From a virus: 52,157 nucleotides of DNA. The DNA lies in IMG/VR virus record IMGVR_UViG_3300025822_000795, positions 1-52,157 of that record. The stretch is one strand, 5' to 3'. The translations under genes were made by a program, and so were the position numbers. Positions 41,675 to 50,488 of this stretch are shown here, one piece after another. Positions within the stretch are counted from its first letter, which is position 1. Each line of letters opens with the position of its first letter. Below the pieces are notes generated by a model, which searched no databases, was not told the origin of the DNA, and saw nothing but the letters and a program-made list of their open reading frames with translations.

Positions 41675-41732
41675 CCTTGGAGATTCTGTTTATCATCTTG
41701 TTTGATCAAGATTCATGTTTTCATCTTCAAGG
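41675..41732 (+). ncRNA. structured element, copy 2 (after nrdB)
   Basis: A 10-bp outer stem (41675-41684 with 41723-41732), conserved 'TTCTGTTTATC', and a 6-bp inner hairpin ATCTTG/CAAGAT (41695-41700, 41707-41712), then GAGTTTAATTTTATT. The conserved core aligns with copy 1 without gaps (offset 5964). Double compensatory changes in the outer stem support pairing. The trailing T-rich stretch could make this copy a terminator for nrdB. Confidence 0.6.
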
Positions 41733-41744
41733 AGTTTAATTTTA

Positions 41745-41773
41745 TTGGATATATAGCTTGCATGTAGTGTAAT
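41745..41773 (+). promoter_or_regulatory. weak sigma70-like promoter of the LamG adhesin
   Basis: TTGGAT (41745-41750), 17-base spacer, TGTAAT (41768-41773). The start site would be one base before the GTG at 41781, again a nearly leaderless transcript. Confidence 0.4.
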
Positions 41774-41780
41774 TTACATA

Positions 41781-44318
41781 GTGGCATGCAGTCGTATATA
41801 TATATTATCTAGCGTAAGTGGAGAAACTGGAACTCTTCGCTATATATCCAGTGAATCAATATCAAATTCTCACAGAGTAACCACTTCAGAGATTTATTCC
41901 ACAAATGGTAATATAACGAATCTAAGTTCTACTAACGCAAAAATTTATGACTCAGAAAGTTTCCACAAGGGTTATAAGAATTATGCAATTAACTATGAGT
42001 ATCCAGAAACAACATCTAGTAGTTCTTTTTTTTACTCAAGCAAAGAGCCATATATTTCAGGCGAATCTTCCGATTTTATTGGCGAATCCATAAAACTTAA
42101 TGATGACGGAAAAGTTCTTGCCGTAAGCTCTCCTTCTGGAAATGGCCTTGTTAGAGTTTTTTCTTCTGATGGAGACTATTGGGAGCAGCTGGGTGCAGAT
42201 ATAGAGGGTGCTTTTCCTGAAGGTCTAGGCTCCTCTATAGATTTAAACAAAGAAGGCGACATGTTAGCGATTGGGGTTCCTTTTGCAAATCTAAATTCAG
42301 GTTTAGTTAAAATTTATGACTGGGATAACTCTTCCTGGATTGCTAGAGATCCATCTATTAGCGGGAAATCTATTGAGAATTTTGGCTGTTCACTTTCCTT
42401 AAGTAAAGACGGCGATCATATTGCAATTGGCGGAGTCTCAGCCAATCTAAATTCAGGTATTTCTCGTGTTTATAATTGGGTCAATGGATCGTGGAGCGAA
42501 ATGGGCAACGGTGTTAGCGGAATTTCCGATGAAGAACATTTAGGCTCTGCTATAGATATATCTACAGATGGGCAAACCATCTTGGTTGGTGGATCTGGAG
42601 ATGATGGCGGCAATGGGCTAGTTAGGTCTTACCATTATAGCGGAGCTGCTTCTAGCGGACTGCTAGGTGGATTGATTTTTACCTCAAACGAAGAAGATTC
42701 TTCTTATAATGACTTTTCTATTTCAGTTTCTCAAATAGCTGGAGGCACAACTGCCCCTAACGCACCGACTCCAGCTACTGTTGCCTATAATGCCCCAGCG
42801 AATCTAATCGTATCTGCCGACATAAACAATGGGCAAGCCACAAATAGCGGTGTAGCAATCAATCTATCCTCCCCCGCAAATTCCGCTGAACTTTCTTCCG
42901 CTGGCTTTTCTGTATCCATGGCTAGCGGTCTAGAATTGGATCCTATAATATCTTCCGGGCCGACCCTAACAGAGGGTGGTATCGATCCATATTGGAACCA
43001 ATTAGGTCAAACTATTAATGGGTCAAATAATGAAAAATTTGGATCCTCCGTAAAAATGCGTGATTCACATTATTTTGCAGCAGGAGGGGTTGAGGGAAAT
43101 AACGGAGATGGATCTATACGCGCATATGAATTTCACAGCACATCAACCGTAAATTCGTGGAATCTGCATCAAAACTTACCTAGTGGCAAGAATTTTGATC
43201 TTAATACTAACTTCAGTATTCTTTCTGTGGGTCACCCTGAAGCTAATCTTGGGAGTGGTTTGTGCAGGACTTACGGATACCACTCAGATTGGGAGCCAAT
43301 TGGACAAGACCTAATGGGTGAATCACAAGATGAAAGATTTGGTAAGTCTGTATCTCTTAATTCAAATGGTTCATTTCTTTGCAGCTCCGCCAATCTTTAC
43401 GGCGTAAATAAAGGACTAGTTCGCGTGTATAATTTTGATTATATTGCTGATTTAAATTTAAATTCCACAAGAGTTACCTCAGAAAAACTTAATCTGGACT
43501 ATTACAAACTACCCACATTTGACCCTTTGGTTATAGGGGACGTATGGAGATCTGAGGGCGACTTTTTAAAAATTAGCGCGGGATGGAGTCCTGCTGTCAT
43601 CAATACGCTTGCATGGTATGATGCTGCAGATGCGTTCACTATAACCTCTTCTTCAAATATTATTAGCGAGGTCAAGGATAAGTCTGGAAATGGGTTAAAT
43701 TTAACAGTGATAACCCCTGGAAGGACTGGCCCAAAAACAGGAAGAAGGACACTCAATGGATTAAATGTCATTGACTGGGACGAAGACAGACAATTCCTTG
43801 AAAATCTTAACTTCTCTCACGATCAAGCGTCGACCCCCTTGTTTATAGCTGTGGTATTTAAAGCTGATGTAGATGGTAATCAAGATTTTATTTTTGCAGG
43901 CACGACATCATCTGCAATTGGTGATAGGATGGCGTTAAGAAGATTCAACACAAGTAATGGTTTTCAAATTTTAGGCGGTAGCGGTACTGGCACAAACATA
44001 GCTATGGATTCCGGTGCGGACACAGTATTAGAGGGCGAGACCTATATAATTCTTTCAAAGTTGAATTCATCGAACTCACAAATAAGAATAGATGGACATT
44101 TTAAAAATACTGGCAACATAGGAACCAATCATTTAAATTCTATAAAATTAGGCGGAAATGCTATTGGTGGCTCAAACCTAGAAGGTTATGTTGCTGAATT
44201 TATTATTTTCTCAGATATAGGTGAACAAGAAAACATAGAGGGCTACTTAGCTCACAAATGGGGTCTTACTTCAAAATTACCAGCAGATCATACCCATAAA
44301 AACAATTTAGCTTTTTAA
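41781..44318 (+). CDS. beta-propeller / LamG adhesin
   Basis: 845 residues with a GTG start; no in-frame ATG occurs until far inside the propeller. Residues ~95-290 and ~390-560 have propeller blades ('SIDLNKEGDMLAIGVPFANLNSGLVKIYDW' type), split by a ~100-residue Ser/Ala-rich insertion. Residues ~610-845 are a concanavalin-like LamG domain ('TPLFIAVVFKAD', 'YIILSKLNSSNSQIRIDG') that ends in 'IEGYLAHKWGLTSKLPADH', a common closing motif in marine phage and planctomycete proteins. It resembles the adhesin at the window start. A role in glycan or cell-surface binding is likely. Confidence 0.7.
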   Translation: MACSRIYILSSVSGETGTLRYISSESISNSHRVTTSEIYSTNGNITNLSSTNAKIYDSESFHKGYKNYAINYEYPETTSSSSFFYSSKEPYISGESSDFIGESIKLNDDGKVLAVSSPSGNGLVRVFSSDGDYWEQLGADIEGAFPEGLGSSIDLNKEGDMLAIGVPFANLNSGLVKIYDWDNSSWIARDPSISGKSIENFGCSLSLSKDGDHIAIGGVSANLNSGISRVYNWVNGSWSEMGNGVSGISDEEHLGSAIDISTDGQTILVGGSGDDGGNGLVRSYHYSGAASSGLLGGLIFTSNEEDSSYNDFSISVSQIAGGTTAPNAPTPATVAYNAPANLIVSADINNGQATNSGVAINLSSPANSAELSSAGFSVSMASGLELDPIISSGPTLTEGGIDPYWNQLGQTINGSNNEKFGSSVKMRDSHYFAAGGVEGNNGDGSIRAYEFHSTSTVNSWNLHQNLPSGKNFDLNTNFSILSVGHPEANLGSGLCRTYGYHSDWEPIGQDLMGESQDERFGKSVSLNSNGSFLCSSANLYGVNKGLVRVYNFDYIADLNLNSTRVTSEKLNLDYYKLPTFDPLVIGDVWRSEGDFLKISAGWSPAVINTLAWYDAADAFTITSSSNIISEVKDKSGNGLNLTVITPGRTGPKTGRRTLNGLNVIDWDEDRQFLENLNFSHDQASTPLFIAVVFKADVDGNQDFIFAGTTSSAIGDRMALRRFNTSNGFQILGGSGTGTNIAMDSGADTVLEGETYIILSKLNSSNSQIRIDGHFKNTGNIGTNHLNSIKLGGNAIGGSNLEGYVAEFIIFSDIGEQENIEGYLAHKWGLTSKLPADHTHKNNLAF

Positions 44319-44335
44319 AATATTCTCTTTTAACT

Positions 44336-44341
44336 TATAAT
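44336..44341 (+). promoter_or_regulatory. -10-like TATAAT before the J-domain gene
   Basis: An exact TATAAT ends seven bases before the GTG at 44349, preceded by CTCTTTTAAC, which resembles the CTTTTAA before the motif at 1876. No -35 is visible. Confidence 0.4.
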
Positions 44342-44348
44342 CCATTAA

Positions 44349-44885
44349 GTGGATGATTATAAATCAAAATTATTAAGAAAACTAAAAGCTAAATGCTCTG
44401 AACTCAACGGCGAGTTATCGGAAGTTAACTCTATATACGAAGAGTCAGTTCCCATATTTTGTTCTGAGGTTTGTGATTATTGCAGTAGAAACGACCTACA
44501 AAACCCACTAGAAAAACTCAAAGAAGATAAAGAAAAGAAGGGTGAGCCTGAAGTTGCTCCCGAGTTTAAATCCTTATACAGAAAGATAGCAATCGAAACT
44601 CACCCAGATAAAGTCGCCAATAATGATAAAAAACTAGACGCATACCAAGAAGCAACAGAGGCAAAAAAAGAAAACAAGATAGACAAACTAGTCTCAATAG
44701 CTAAAGATTTAAAAATAGACTTGAATAAAATGAAGTTCTCAGACATTAAACATATAGAAGAGAGCATAATCAAAACTGAAAAGACTATATCTGACATCAG
44801 GAATAGTTACGTATGGCTGTGGGCCTTCTCTTCTAAAAAAGAAAGGGGAGATATTATAGTAAGATTTATACTCAATAATGTGTAA
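44349..44885 (+). CDS. J-domain (DnaJ-like) protein
   Basis: 178 residues with a GTG start. Residues ~72-125 form a J-domain with the H85-P-D87 triad ('LYRKIAIETHPDKVAN') and a following helix with 'AYQEATEAKKENKIDKL'. The N-terminal ~60 residues are charged, with two cysteine pairs (C38, C42, C45). No Gly/Phe or zinc-finger region of full DnaJ is present. Small J-proteins occur in marine phages and giant viruses, where they may direct host Hsp70 to virion or polymerase assembly. It follows the LamG adhesin. Confidence 0.8.
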   Translation: MDDYKSKLLRKLKAKCSELNGELSEVNSIYEESVPIFCSEVCDYCSRNDLQNPLEKLKEDKEKKGEPEVAPEFKSLYRKIAIETHPDKVANNDKKLDAYQEATEAKKENKIDKLVSIAKDLKIDLNKMKFSDIKHIEESIIKTEKTISDIRNSYVWLWAFSSKKERGDIIVRFILNNV

Positions 44886-44993
44886 TCTAACTAACGATGC
44901 TCTGTACGATTTCAACTATTTTTTATTTTTCTCTAGTTCTTTCGGATTTTAAATTAATTAATAATTCATAATTTACTGTGCTTAACTTACTTT

Positions 44994-45746
44994 ATGGATC
45001 ACAATGGCCTTATTAATTATAAAAAAAACCGCCAAATTAATAGTCAAAAAACTATCAAAAATGGTAGTTCATCAGGTCGTCGACCCTCCAGCTCCATCAA
45101 CTTAATGATATCTTATTTTAAAAAAAAACTAAATAAAGCCAAAACAGCATACGAAAATAAAAGCCTTCAAATATTAAAATACCTAGATAGAGAATTAAAC
45201 TACGAACAATCACTTAAATACTATACTGAACAAGACAAAATAAAAAAACTAACAATGGAATACAAATCTTACAAATTTGAAAACGAAATCCATAGCCTTA
45301 GCTCCATGCCGGAAACAGCTATCGAAGAAATAATAAGAATCAATAAAAGGATTACCGAGCATACTTGGGGAGTTATTCTCGAGGCCGACAAAGTTAGTGA
45401 TATTAATGTTTATATCGCGCAAATGAATAAAGTTCAAATCAATGCGAGAAAAGCTAATTTCTTTGTGGTTACCGACTCAGAAGATATTCTTTTAAAATTA
45501 AATGATGTGTTTAACTGGATGAATAAGATTTTTTACATAGTTCCAAATACATACAATCACAACATAGATAAACAATACAGAAATAGTATAAATTTTCACT
45601 GCTTAAAGCATCTTGAAAAGCACGTATCCACTCCAGAATCTGTGCACATGAACATGTTAAAAGAAATTGGAGGCATACAAGTTACAGTGCCTAATCAAAA
45701 TCGCGTTTTCTGTTTTAACTCTAAAAGATTAGTTCCAGGATCATGA
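44994..45746 (+). CDS. hypothetical protein in the second glycan cluster
   Basis: 250 residues. The N-terminal ~45 are basic and Ser/Asn-rich, residues ~45-120 are helical and Lys-rich, perhaps a coiled coil, and the C-terminal half is mixed alpha/beta ('ANFFVVTDSEDILLKLNDVFNWM'). I see no catalytic motif. It overlaps the next glycosyltransferase by ATGA, so it is likely to be expressed with the glycan genes. The 108 bases before it hold no promoter, hairpin or other signal that I can support. Confidence 0.5.
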   Translation: MDHNGLINYKKNRQINSQKTIKNGSSSGRRPSSSINLMISYFKKKLNKAKTAYENKSLQILKYLDRELNYEQSLKYYTEQDKIKKLTMEYKSYKFENEIHSLSSMPETAIEEIIRINKRITEHTWGVILEADKVSDINVYIAQMNKVQINARKANFFVVTDSEDILLKLNDVFNWMNKIFYIVPNTYNHNIDKQYRNSINFHCLKHLEKHVSTPESVHMNMLKEIGGIQVTVPNQNRVFCFNSKRLVPGS

Positions 45747-46672
45747 AAAGAATATCTTACATATTAGTTTCCAGAAATGATAATTACAATGGCGATTCGG
45801 TTGGCCGTTGTGTCAACACAGTTAATCATGCCTGTGAAATCATTGCAAAGAATAATGTTATTGATCAATCTGAAGTCGTACTGGTTGATTGGTGCTCTCG
45901 TAGCGGCTCTTTAAAGGAGTCTATATCCTCTAGATTGGCTCCAGAAGCTAAAGGTCTACTCAAAATAGTTACCGTGCCACCTGAGGTAGCTGACAGGCAC
46001 CAGGGAGACTCTCCATTCTCAGAGGTTCACGCAATGAATGTTGGATTCAGAAACATGGAGGGTAAACATTTTGCGAGAATTGATCAAGACACCTTGATAG
46101 GTCAAAGGTTTATGGATTGGTTTTATCACGAGTATGAAGTTAAAGACTATGGTTGGAGCTGGCCAAGGGCGGCATTTTGCAGTCGCAGAAACTTAAGTGA
46201 AGACCAATCTCATCATTCTGTTTTTAGGGATTATATATACGATCAACAATTATCCAGGAAGGTTGATATTTGTCACGAGCACAATCACTATAGCCGATTA
46301 ATGCCAAACGGCGAAGTTTTCCCTTTTTATGGCGGTGCAGTTGGTGTTATGATGGTTGACAGGGAATGCTACCTGGAACATAAAGGCTTTAATGAAAAGC
46401 TGGTCTACATGAATAGTATGGATACAGAGTTCCTTAATCGTATTGCGGCGAAAGAAGATATATATAATTTATGTTTATCAATAGATGCTGATTTTTATCA
46501 TCAAAATCATGACAGATCCGAAGGAGCATCCAACGATACCACGCAGCCTCACGCACAACAAGAAGGGGAGCGCAAGACCAACGACCTAGATATCAGAAAT
46601 AAAATGATAGATAACCCAAACCCAGACAACTGGGGCTTGCTTGACGAAGATTTAGAAATAACCATAGTATGA
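45743..46672 (+). CDS. GT2-like glycosyltransferase
   Basis: 309 residues. 'RISYILVSRNDNYNGDSVGRCVNTV' opens the domain, 'HAMNVGFRNMEGKHFARIDQDT' holds the DxD (D114, D116), and 'FYGGAVGVMMVDRECYLEHKGFNE' fits the GT7/GT2 acceptor motif. It is cytoplasmic. Arg and acidic content are similar to neighbours. Donor unknown. It overlaps genes on both sides by four bases. Confidence 0.8.
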   Translation: MKRISYILVSRNDNYNGDSVGRCVNTVNHACEIIAKNNVIDQSEVVLVDWCSRSGSLKESISSRLAPEAKGLLKIVTVPPEVADRHQGDSPFSEVHAMNVGFRNMEGKHFARIDQDTLIGQRFMDWFYHEYEVKDYGWSWPRAAFCSRRNLSEDQSHHSVFRDYIYDQQLSRKVDICHEHNHYSRLMPNGEVFPFYGGAVGVMMVDRECYLEHKGFNEKLVYMNSMDTEFLNRIAAKEDIYNLCLSIDADFYHQNHDRSEGASNDTTQPHAQQEGERKTNDLDIRNKMIDNPNPDNWGLLDEDLEITIV

Positions 46673-47520
46673 GTAACGTAATATATATTATCAACAACCT
46701 ACCGTCTGATACGGATTTCGCAAATCCAGGCTATCAAGATGTCGCTTGGGTACCGCACTGTTTAAAGTCGCTAGAAAGATACGCATCAAAGATAAACTGT
46801 GATCTTAAGATTATCTCAATGAATGACTTCCCTGCATTCAAAGAAATAGATGATTACAACTTCAGCTTCTACCAGAAGAGCACCTTCATTAAGATTTTAT
46901 TCTTGCATGAATTCATGAAGACTAGCTATGATAAGTTTGCGCTTCTTGATCTAGATATGGTCGTTAGCAAAGACGCTACGGACATTTTTGAAACTTACGA
47001 AGAAAACGATTTCGTCATGGGTTATGGATTTCACCCAGCAGTTGTTCAGAAGAATGAAATCTTCCTTAAGAAATACCTAAAAAGCATACCAGAAGATGAA
47101 AATGTATACTGGCATAATGAAAAAACCAACAGGGATATACCAAAATACAATTTAAATTTAGGATGTTACGTTATGGGGCGAGAAGTTGTACGGAAAATGA
47201 CAAAGGTACTGCCCGACCAATACAGCTTTGTTGACTTCTTAAAGCATCATGGGTTGATAGATAATCCAGTTCTAGAAGTACTAGGAGAGAGAAAAGATTT
47301 TATTGATCAAGATTTATATGCATACGCATACACAAAAACAGATATACTTAAAGAGCACAAACCATTAGATTGGGTGTGGAACGCAAATTACCAAGCTTGT
47401 TTTCAAAAAGGAGAAGACAATAAATCTTTTAATCTGTGCCATTTATGCGGAGAGGACGGAAAGCAATTCCTCCTGGACAACCTAAGCAACCCAGAAGTAA
47501 TGGATAGAATTGATGTATAG
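46669..47520 (+). CDS. GT8-like glycosyltransferase
   Basis: 283 residues with the GT8-type core: 'FALLDLDMVVS' as the DxD (D94, D96), 'NLGCYVMGREVVRKM', and 'IDQDLYAYAY' near residue 210. 'FKIISMNDFPAF'-type N-terminal strand is present. It is a retaining GT-A enzyme by family analogy. No membrane anchor is present. It overlaps both neighbours. Confidence 0.75.
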   Translation: MSNVIYIINNLPSDTDFANPGYQDVAWVPHCLKSLERYASKINCDLKIISMNDFPAFKEIDDYNFSFYQKSTFIKILFLHEFMKTSYDKFALLDLDMVVSKDATDIFETYEENDFVMGYGFHPAVVQKNEIFLKKYLKSIPEDENVYWHNEKTNRDIPKYNLNLGCYVMGREVVRKMTKVLPDQYSFVDFLKHHGLIDNPVLEVLGERKDFIDQDLYAYAYTKTDILKEHKPLDWVWNANYQACFQKGEDNKSFNLCHLCGEDGKQFLLDNLSNPEVMDRIDV

Positions 47521-48199
47521 TCACGAACATAAATTTATATACGTTCACATGCCCAAGTCTGCAGGAACTTTTGTAAAGCATTATTTGCTTTCCAATATAG
47601 AGTCAGATTATGCAAAGAATCAAAACCAGCAGGATTATGACGACAAATATCATGTGACCTGCGAAAGAGCTCTTAATGCTATCGCGCAAGATGTGCCAGA
47701 TTACGAAGATTACTTCAAGTTCACAGTTGTTCGTAATCCATTTGATAGAGTCGTATCAATGTTTTCTTATCTTGGCGGATGGAAGTTCGATTATTTTGTT
47801 GAAAACAATATAGAATCACCAATGATGCCTTATGTTCAGAAATTTCACCAGTATTACATGTCTGATGATTTTGATGGTTTTATTAAATACGCCTACGAAG
47901 AAAAAGCTATTTTAAAATTTCACGCTGGATACTATGAAAACTATGTTGACCGCATAAAAATTAATGGAGATATTGCTATTGATAAGTTTTATAAAATGGA
48001 AAACATAGAAGGATGTCTTGATGCATTAAAAGATGTTTTTGGCTTCAGTAGCTCCTCTGGGTTCGATGACTGGCGAAAGAATAGCAGCTCCGAATACAAA
48101 AAGAAAAATAGTTACAGAGATTACTACTCTGATTACAGTCGTGAATATATAGAAGATCACTTCATTCGTGATTTAGATTACTTTGGTTATGGATTCTAA
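47513..48199 (+). CDS. sulfotransferase (Sulfotransfer_2-like)
   Basis: The ATG at 47513 (228 residues) is preferred over a TTG at 47510. 'FIYVHMPKSAGTFVKHYL' is the 5'-phosphosulfate loop that binds PAPS, and 'FKFTVVRNPFDRVVSMFSYL' the 3'-phosphate loop, both complete. It is of the carbohydrate sulfotransferase type, moving sulfate from PAPS to a sugar hydroxyl. PAPS would come from the host; no PAPS synthase is seen here. It overlaps the GT8-like gene by eight bases. Confidence 0.85.
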   Translation: MYSHEHKFIYVHMPKSAGTFVKHYLLSNIESDYAKNQNQQDYDDKYHVTCERALNAIAQDVPDYEDYFKFTVVRNPFDRVVSMFSYLGGWKFDYFVENNIESPMMPYVQKFHQYYMSDDFDGFIKYAYEEKAILKFHAGYYENYVDRIKINGDIAIDKFYKMENIEGCLDALKDVFGFSSSSGFDDWRKNSSSEYKKKNSYRDYYSDYSREYIEDHFIRDLDYFGYGF

Positions 48200-48989
48200 A
48201 TTTGTTATATTTGGTCAGGAGCGGGCTGGAACAACCAGTTTAATTTCCGCGTTGAATAAAAATGACAGAATAGTGCACGAGCCATTATCTTCACTCACAG
48301 GAGATCTTGAGCACAACCCTAGGTATTCCCAAATAATTAAGGATCACAAGATGGATCCCAATAACTTACCTGAATCTAAAAACATTCCATACTTTAATAA
48401 ATTTAACAATATAGCTGAAGATTATGAAAGACTCTGGAGTTTCCTAGACTCTCTGTTTAATACCTTTGACGGGGTAAAACATGTATGGTGTACATCCTCA
48501 GAAGAAGGAAATGAAAACTTCCTCTCCTACTGTCAAGCGCATGGTATAAAAATAATTTTCCAATATCGAGAAAGTGCTTTTGACCCTGCCGTTTCATGGC
48601 AACTCGCCAACCAAGTGCAAATTTGGCAGCTAGGAGAAAACAAAGAGCATAAGTCTACAGTGGATTCTTTTGATTATCAAGAATTAGAAGAGCCCCCCAT
48701 AAAAAGAAGAACCGCCTGGTACAAAAAATACATCCCTCACTACCACTCCCTACTTCCGCCAAACAGTCTTGTCTCTAAATATGAAGACCTATACGGACTA
48801 GAAACATACCAAGAAAGGCTAGAGAAATTCAACTCGATAGTAGACTACCTAGACATCGAGATAGATGAAAATAATGTAGAAAACTTCTTGGGCACAGACA
48901 GAAGAGTATTTGGCAAAAAAGCCTATAATAAAATACCAAATTATCAAGAAATGTTTGATAAATATGGCCGTGAGAAAATCATATTATGA
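48189..48989 (+). CDS. sulfotransferase-like protein
   Basis: The ATG at 48189 (266 residues) is preferred to a TTG at 48183. 'FVIFGQERAGTTSLISALN' is a PAPS-type loop with an unusual Gln-Glu at the start, and 'IIFQYRESAFDPAVSW' replaces the usual R-N-P with R-E-S. The 3'-phosphate site is thus altered, and the protein may use a changed donor or be less active. 'LVSKYEDLY' is the expected C-terminal 'YEDL' motif. It overlaps the previous gene by 11 bases. Confidence 0.7.
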   Translation: MDSKFVIFGQERAGTTSLISALNKNDRIVHEPLSSLTGDLEHNPRYSQIIKDHKMDPNNLPESKNIPYFNKFNNIAEDYERLWSFLDSLFNTFDGVKHVWCTSSEEGNENFLSYCQAHGIKIIFQYRESAFDPAVSWQLANQVQIWQLGENKEHKSTVDSFDYQELEEPPIKRRTAWYKKYIPHYHSLLPPNSLVSKYEDLYGLETYQERLEKFNSIVDYLDIEIDENNVENFLGTDRRVFGKKAYNKIPNYQEMFDKYGREKIIL

Positions 48990-49849
48990 GCAAGTATTAT
49001 TATTTCTCCTGGGATGCTGGCTGGGGCGACACCATATGGCACTTAACTAATGCATTAATTCATTGCGAGAATTCAAAGCAAGATATGCTTATAGATTTGC
49101 GCGGCCACTGGTCTAGCAAAGGTGAAAAAAACCTATTTAATGAATACTTCTGCTCCATAGATACCGATATAAACATTATAACTAATGAAGAATCTATAGA
49201 CCAATTAAAAAAAGATTCAGAAAAACATACAAATAAAACTGTAAAAATTAAAAACCCCTTAAAATCAAAAGAAGACACCGAGTTATTCTACAACACCTTT
49301 TCTCGCATTAAGCCCAGTGAATCGGTGACTAACACCGTCAAAGATATAGTGCGCGAAAAATTCAAAGGTAATTACATGGTCGGAGTTCACGCTAGAATGT
49401 CGAATGGAGAAGTTAAGAGTCGATTTGAAGGAGTTCGCCCAATGAAGGATGCCGTATTGTTTTATAAAGAAAAGATCGACGATATACTCTTTAACGCTCC
49501 TCGTGCTTTTTTGAAATCCTGCAAGGATTATAAATTTTTTATAGCTTCTGACTCGAGCAAATTCGTAGACATATTCAAGGATAAGTTCCCAAATACCGTT
49601 TCAATAGATAGGTATTTTGCCCCTCCAGGTTGCGGCACCGGTCACGAAATAGGTGAAGGCTCAACAGAGGAGCAGTTAAAATTAGAAGAAGTTTACGGCA
49701 AGACAAAAATAGCCAAAGAAGCTCTTGTTGATTTCTATTTACTACAGGAGACTAATTTTCTATTCAAGAACTTTAGTCGATTTAATGAGTTCTGCTTATA
49801 CAAAGGCGTGCCAAATTTTCATATAAATTTCCAGGAGAAGTGTTATTAA
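48986..49849 (+). CDS. fucosyltransferase-like protein (NodZ/FUT8 fold)
   Basis: 287 residues. 'NYMVGVHARMSNGE' carries the H135-A-R137 (HxR) donor motif, 'YKFFIASDSSKFVDIFKDKF' the second motif, and 'ALVDFYLLQETNFLFKNFSRFNEF' the third, the order of GDP-fucose alpha-1,6/O-fucosyltransferases. The N-terminal ~110 residues are a reduced acceptor domain. With gmd and fcl in the window a GDP-fucose donor is available. The fit is at motif level; another GT-B donor is possible. Confidence 0.7.
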   Translation: MSKYYYFSWDAGWGDTIWHLTNALIHCENSKQDMLIDLRGHWSSKGEKNLFNEYFCSIDTDINIITNEESIDQLKKDSEKHTNKTVKIKNPLKSKEDTELFYNTFSRIKPSESVTNTVKDIVREKFKGNYMVGVHARMSNGEVKSRFEGVRPMKDAVLFYKEKIDDILFNAPRAFLKSCKDYKFFIASDSSKFVDIFKDKFPNTVSIDRYFAPPGCGTGHEIGEGSTEEQLKLEEVYGKTKIAKEALVDFYLLQETNFLFKNFSRFNEFCLYKGVPNFHINFQEKCY

Positions 49850-50488
49850 ATGATTAGTCACAGGTATAAATGCATCTTCCTTCATATCCCTAAAGCTGCC
49901 GGCACTTCAATTGAGCGGCTTTTATCTGGAGCCGACATAGATATACCCCAAAAAGTTCCAAGAAAACGTGGCTTTTCTCATTTTTTAAACGAGCACTTGG
50001 ACTATTATGTCTTCTCTGTTGTTCGTAATCCATATGACCGCTTCGTATCTGCATGGAAATGGGGCGAGTTAAAATTCGAAAAAGAAGGCGGCCTACCATT
50101 CTATAATAAAGAAAGATCAGTATCGTTCGAGGAATATGTTCTACTAACTACTGACATCGATTACCGCAAAAACAATAAAAACTTATGGAGCGAATACGAC
50201 GAATACCATACGCTGCCACAGTTTGAATTCTTCCCTCATTTAAATGGCGGTCATTATTTTACAGACACAATAAAGCCTGAATTTACTTGTGATTTTATTG
50301 GTCGATTTGAAAACCTTCACGAAGATCTCAATGAGGCCTGGTCTAGTATTGGTATAAATCAGTTTGACTTACCTCATGCATATAATTCAAAGACGTTCAA
50401 AAAAGAAGCCATATGGTCGAGTGAGTTAAAAGATAAGATGTATAATTATTACAAAAAAGATTTTGAATTATTTAATTACGAAAAATGA
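49850..50488 (+). CDS. sulfotransferase (Sulfotransfer_2-like)
   Basis: 212 residues. 'CIFLHIPKAAGTSIERLL' is the PAPS loop and 'YYVFSVVRNPYDRFVSAWKW' the 3'-phosphate loop, both complete. 'DFIGRFENLHEDL' is the usual C-terminal 'G.FE.L' motif. It directly abuts the fucosyltransferase-like gene, so sulfation of a fucose residue is an attractive but unproved role. Confidence 0.87.
   Translation: MISHRYKCIFLHIPKAAGTSIERLLSGADIDIPQKVPRKRGFSHFLNEHLDYYVFSVVRNPYDRFVSAWKWGELKFEKEGGLPFYNKERSVSFEEYVLLTTDIDYRKNNKNLWSEYDEYHTLPQFEFFPHLNGGHYFTDTIKPEFTCDFIGRFENLHEDLNEAWSSIGINQFDLPHAYNSKTFKKEAIWSSELKDKMYNYYKKDFELFNYEK

Noticed and set aside
44886-44993. Promoter or terminator in the gap before 44994
   Set aside because: Only AT-rich sequence with a CATAAT lacking a -35 and no stable hairpin.
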